64,000 bases of DNA from Sphingomonas citricola (GTDB lineage Bacteria > Pseudomonadota > Alphaproteobacteria > Sphingomonadales > Sphingomonadaceae): contig NZ_JAHXZM010000004.1 of assembly GCF_019429535.1 (NCBI RefSeq), forward strand, positions 248,001-312,000, written 5' to 3'. Below the pieces are notes generated by a model. The model searched no databases and was not told the DNA's origin. It worked only from the letters and a program-made list of their open reading frames with translations. Of this stretch, positions 61,502 through 64,000 are shown piece after piece. The position numbers and the translations under genes were made by a program. Position 1 is the first letter of the stretch; each line of letters opens with the position of its first letter.

Positions 61502-62194
61502 ATGCGCGAGATCGTCTTCGATACCGAAACAACGGGCCTGAGCTTCGCCGGCGGCGACCGGATGGTGGAGATCGGCTGCGTCGAGCTTTTCAACCGGGTC
61601 GAGACCGGGCAGACATTCCACGCTTATTACCACCCCGAACGCGACATGCCCGAGGAGGCGGCGCGCGTGCACGGCCTGCGGATCGATTTCCTGTCGAAAT
61701 TTCCGGTGTTCACCGCGGGGGTCGACGCGCTGCTGGAATTCATCGGCGACAGTCCGCTGATCGCGCACAATGCCGGGTTCGACTTCTCGTTCCTGAACGG
61801 CGAGCTGGAGCGCTGCGGGCGCAACCCCGTCTGCCGAACGCGCATGATCGATACGTTGCAGATCGCGCGCAGCCGTCACCCCGGCGCGAAGCACACGCTC
61901 GACGCCTTGTGCAGCCGTTACGGCGTCGATCGCTCGCACCGCGTCCTCCACGGCGCGTTGCTCGACGCGCAATTGCTCGCGCAGGTATATGTCGAGCTGC
62001 TCGGCGGGCGGCAGATCGGGCTCGGGCTCGTCAGCGAGGTGCCGGTCGAGGTGGTGGAGATCGCCGCGCCCGCGCCGCGCAAGGTGCGCGTCCCGCGCGC
62101 CTTTCATGCCAACGCGGCGGAACTGGCGGCGCACGCAGCGTTTGTGAACGGAATGAAAGAGCCTTTGTGGGGAGTGGCCGAGAGCTCTTCGTAA
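61502..62194 (+). CDS. dnaQ: DNA polymerase III epsilon subunit DnaQ
   Basis: 230 residues. ExoI motif FDTETTG (D7, E9), ExoII HNAGFDFSFLNGE and ExoIII HGALLDAQLLAQVY give the 3'-5' proofreading exonuclease. The C-terminal tail likely binds the polymerase alpha subunit. ATG 61502. It is the usual partner in the aroE-coaE-dnaQ origin-flanking block. Confidence 0.95.
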   Translation: MREIVFDTETTGLSFAGGDRMVEIGCVELFNRVETGQTFHAYYHPERDMPEEAARVHGLRIDFLSKFPVFTAGVDALLEFIGDSPLIAHNAGFDFSFLNGELERCGRNPVCRTRMIDTLQIARSRHPGAKHTLDALCSRYGVDRSHRVLHGALLDAQLLAQVYVELLGGRQIGLGLVSEVPVEVVEIAAPAPRKVRVPRAFHANAAELAAHAAFVNGMKEPLWGVAESSS

Positions 62195-62264
62195 AAGGGG
62201 CCGTCGCGTCCGGTTGGCGCGGATGGCGGGGTCGTCCTGGCCCCGTGTCGAGCAGGAGAAGACA

Positions 62265-62858
62265 ATGGATATCCGGACCAATGGTCACCAGGTTTCGATC
62301 GGCGACGCGCTGAAGAGCCATGTCGAGGACCGCCTCCAGGGTATCGCCGACAAGTATTTCTCGCGCGCCATCTCGGCCGAGGTGACCTTTGGCAAGGGAC
62401 CGCACGATGTCGGTTTCCGCTGCGACATCGTCTCGCACGTGATGCGCGGACTGGTACTGAAGGGCGCGCACGAGGCACATGACGCGCACCTCGCCTTCGA
62501 TGGCGCCGCGGAGAAGATCGAGAAGCAGCTGCGCCGCTACATGCGCCGGTTGAAGGATCGCCACGCGATGCACGTCGAGGCGGAAGCCGAGCAGGAGCGT
62601 TCAGGCTACGACAATGCGGGTTACACCTTGTTCGCCGAGTCGGTTTCCGACGAGGAAGACGACAACGACGCGCCGCTGGTGATCGCGGAAACCCGCGTCG
62701 ACGTCCCCGACGCGAGCGTCTCAGACGCGGTGATGATGCTCGACCTGCGCAATACCCAGGCGCTATTGTTCAAGAACGCGGGCACCGGCGCCTACAACAT
62801 GGTCTATCGCCGCGGCGATGGGACGATCGGCTGGGTCGAGCCGCAGCGCGGCGGCTGA
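62265..62858 (+). CDS. hpf: Ribosome hibernation promoting factor (long form)
   Basis: 197 residues. The N-terminal 100 residues are the ribosome-binding domain (HQVSIGDALKSHVEDRL); an acidic linker (SDEEDDNDAP) leads to a C-terminal dimer domain (RNTQALLFKNAGTGAYNMVYRR), typical of long HPF that makes 100S ribosomes. AGGAG lies seven bases before ATG 62265. It usually follows rpoN; here it is next to ptsN but 42 kb from rpoN. Confidence 0.95.
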   Translation: MDIRTNGHQVSIGDALKSHVEDRLQGIADKYFSRAISAEVTFGKGPHDVGFRCDIVSHVMRGLVLKGAHEAHDAHLAFDGAAEKIEKQLRRYMRRLKDRHAMHVEAEAEQERSGYDNAGYTLFAESVSDEEDDNDAPLVIAETRVDVPDASVSDAVMMLDLRNTQALLFKNAGTGAYNMVYRRGDGTIGWVEPQRGG

Positions 62859-62875
62859 TCCGACCAGCGACTTCG

Positions 62876-63340
62876 ATGGATCTCAGCGACCTGTTGCTGC
62901 CCGAGCTGGTGGCGGTGGACGTGTCCGCCGCCATCAGGAAGGCTGTATTCACGCAGATCGGCGCGCTCGCCGCGCCGGTGCTCGGGTTCGACGCGCGCGT
63001 GATCGGTGACGCGCTCGCCGCGCGCGAGAAGCTCGGCTCGACCGCGTTCGGCGGCGGAGTCGCGATCCCGCACGCGCGGATCGACGGGCTCGACCGGCTG
63101 GTCGCGGGGACGGTCCGGCTCGCACAGCCGATCGATTTCGGCGCGGTCGACGACGCGCCGGTCGACCTGCTGTTCGTGCTGCTCTCGCCGCCCAAGGCGG
63201 GGGCCGATCATCTGAAGGCGCTGGCGCGGATCGCGCGACGGGTGCGCGATCGGGCGCTCGTTGCCAAGCTGCGCGGCGCGGGTTCGCGCGATGCGATCTG
63301 GGCATTGCTGACATCGGACGAGACGCGTGACGCGGCCTGA
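62876..63340 (+). CDS. ptsN: PTS IIA-like nitrogen regulatory protein PtsN
   Basis: 154 residues. The phosphorylated histidine is H66 in GVAIPHARID. The protein is the terminal phosphoacceptor of the nitrogen PTS, linking carbon, nitrogen and potassium regulation, often with RpoN. It follows hpf by 17 bases, so they share a transcript. Its end overlaps the thioesterase start by 14 bases. Confidence 0.95.
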   Translation: MDLSDLLLPELVAVDVSAAIRKAVFTQIGALAAPVLGFDARVIGDALAAREKLGSTAFGGGVAIPHARIDGLDRLVAGTVRLAQPIDFGAVDDAPVDLLFVLLSPPKAGADHLKALARIARRVRDRALVAKLRGAGSRDAIWALLTSDETRDAA

Positions 63341-63800
63341 TCGTGCGGCACCCGAGGGCGCGGCGGCGCATTTCCGCGCGCTCGAAGCGCTGTATGCGGC
63401 GGCACCGGTCAATCACCTGTTCGAATCGCGGCTCGAGGTGCCCGAGGTGGGCGTGTCGCGCATCCATTTCGCGGTCGATCGCCGTCATTTTCATGCCGCC
63501 GGCGCGGCGCACGGTACCGCTTATTTTAAGATGCTCGACGACGCGGCATTCTACGCCGCCAACAGCCTCGTCACTGACCGTTTCCTGCTCACCACGCAGT
63601 TCAGCCTCAACCTCACGCGGCCGCTCGGCGAGGGGCCCGTCGTCGCCGAGGGGCGATGGATCAGCGGGCAGCGGCGCGTCTTCATCGCCGAGGCGCGGTT
63701 GATCGCCGCCGACGGCGAGGAGGTCGCGCGCGGCACCGGCACGTTCATGCGGTCGCGCATCGCGCTTGCGGGGCTACCAGGCTACGGGGCCGCGGCATGA
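63327..63800 (+). CDS. PaaI-like hotdog-fold thioesterase
   Basis: 157 residues. The hotdog core with GTAYFKMLDDAAFYAANSL and LTTQFSLNLTRPL matches the PaaI/4HBT group. It hydrolyses acyl-CoA or related thioesters. GTG 63327 overlaps ptsN by 14 bases; a following DUF1491 gene overlaps by 4. Substrate unknown. Confidence 0.85.
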   Translation: MTRPDRAAPEGAAAHFRALEALYAAAPVNHLFESRLEVPEVGVSRIHFAVDRRHFHAAGAAHGTAYFKMLDDAAFYAANSLVTDRFLLTTQFSLNLTRPLGEGPVVAEGRWISGQRRVFIAEARLIAADGEEVARGTGTFMRSRIALAGLPGYGAAA

Positions 63801-64000
63801 GTGGACGATTACCGACCCACGTCGCGGTCGGCGCGTTGGTGCGCCGCGTCAACGACGCGGGCGGGTTAGCGGTCGTCCGCGCGCGCGGCGAGGCACAGAC
63901 CGGGGCAATCCTGTTGCTGATCGACGACGGCGACACCGTTCGCGGGCTGGAGCGGTTCCGTGACCTCGACGATCGCGAGTCCCTGGTGCCGGCGGGGCCG
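63797..64000 (+). CDS. DUF1491 family protein (3' partial)
   Basis: The first 68 residues are visible before the window ends. LPTHVAVGALVRRVNDAGGLAVV begins the DUF1491 fold common to alphaproteobacteria. ATG 63797 overlaps the thioesterase stop (ATGA). No function is known; the coding frame continues beyond the window. Confidence 0.85.
   Translation, partial: MSGRLPTHVAVGALVRRVNDAGGLAVVRARGEAQTGAILLLIDDGDTVRGLERFRDLDDRESLVPAGP

Noticed and set aside
1..64000. tRNA, rRNA, CRISPR arrays, IS elements or prophage genes
   Set aside because: No cloverleaf with a GGTTCGA-type loop and acceptor, no spaced direct repeats, and no transposase or phage proteins were recognised by eye; a covariance search (tRNAscan-SE, Infernal) would be decisive.

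Overview
The window is GC-rich, densely coded, free of phage, IS elements, CRISPR and recognisable tRNA/rRNA, and reads as the origin-proximal chromosome of an alphaproteobacterium, most likely Sphingomonas or a close sphingomonad. Evidence: a TonB-dependent receptor with a sphingomonad-type TonB box, DUF6489/DUF3576/DUF1491/DUF983 family proteins, ligase-associated DNA repair genes, S10 peptidases, and the alphaproteobacterial blocks mnmE-mnmG-rsmG-parA-parB and rho-hemJ-hemE | ppsR-maf-aroE-coaE-dnaQ.

Layout. 1-4 kb: a partial methyltransferase, ccmAB heme export, a minimal zincin, a pterin dehydratase and a secreted unknown. 4-10 kb: an SDR, a two-gene OpuC-type ABC importer with the permease fused to the binding protein, and a TonB-dependent receptor with a Gly/Arg-rich insert. 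10-13 kb: a beta-oxidation-like operon (type II hydroxyacyl-CoA dehydrogenase plus two acyl-CoA dehydrogenases) behind a perfect palindromic operator candidate. 13-18 kb: fdhD with a YdeP-type molybdoenzyme, then a YcgG/GntA-like heme N-oxygenase paired with a DUF1989 protein. 18-20.4 kb: lptB and rpoN. 20.5-26 kb: secreted peptidases, an amidohydrolase, DUF983 and a cytochrome c. 26-33 kb: the exonuclease, Lhr helicase and PdeM phosphoesterase of the ligase-associated repair module, without a ligase. 33-37 kb: a UbiH-type hydroxylase, ftsK and a dienelactone hydrolase.

38-43.5 kb is a tight tRNA-modification and segregation operon (mnmE, mnmG, rsmG, parA, parB). Two parS-like palindromes lie inside coding sequence: one supplies the first MnmG codons, the other lies near the end of rsmG. 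43.5-48 kb is leuS-lptE-holA preceded by a DUF3576 lipoprotein. 49-53 kb holds thiamine-synthase-like, YggS, HAD, YdcF, ribA and xth genes. 53.2-55.3 kb holds lolA, a TerC-family gene and two copies of a dispersed hairpin repeat.

The most important non-coding element is the 305-base gap at 58214-58518 between hemE (minus) and the PPDK regulator gene (plus). It has four DnaA-box-like 9-mers, an AT-rich stretch and seven GANTC (CcrM) sites, six of them within 55 bases. I interpret it as the chromosomal replication origin. From there to the window end the genes are all on the plus strand: ppsR, maf, aroE, coaE, dnaQ, hpf, ptsN, a thioesterase and a DUF1491 gene that is cut at the window edge.
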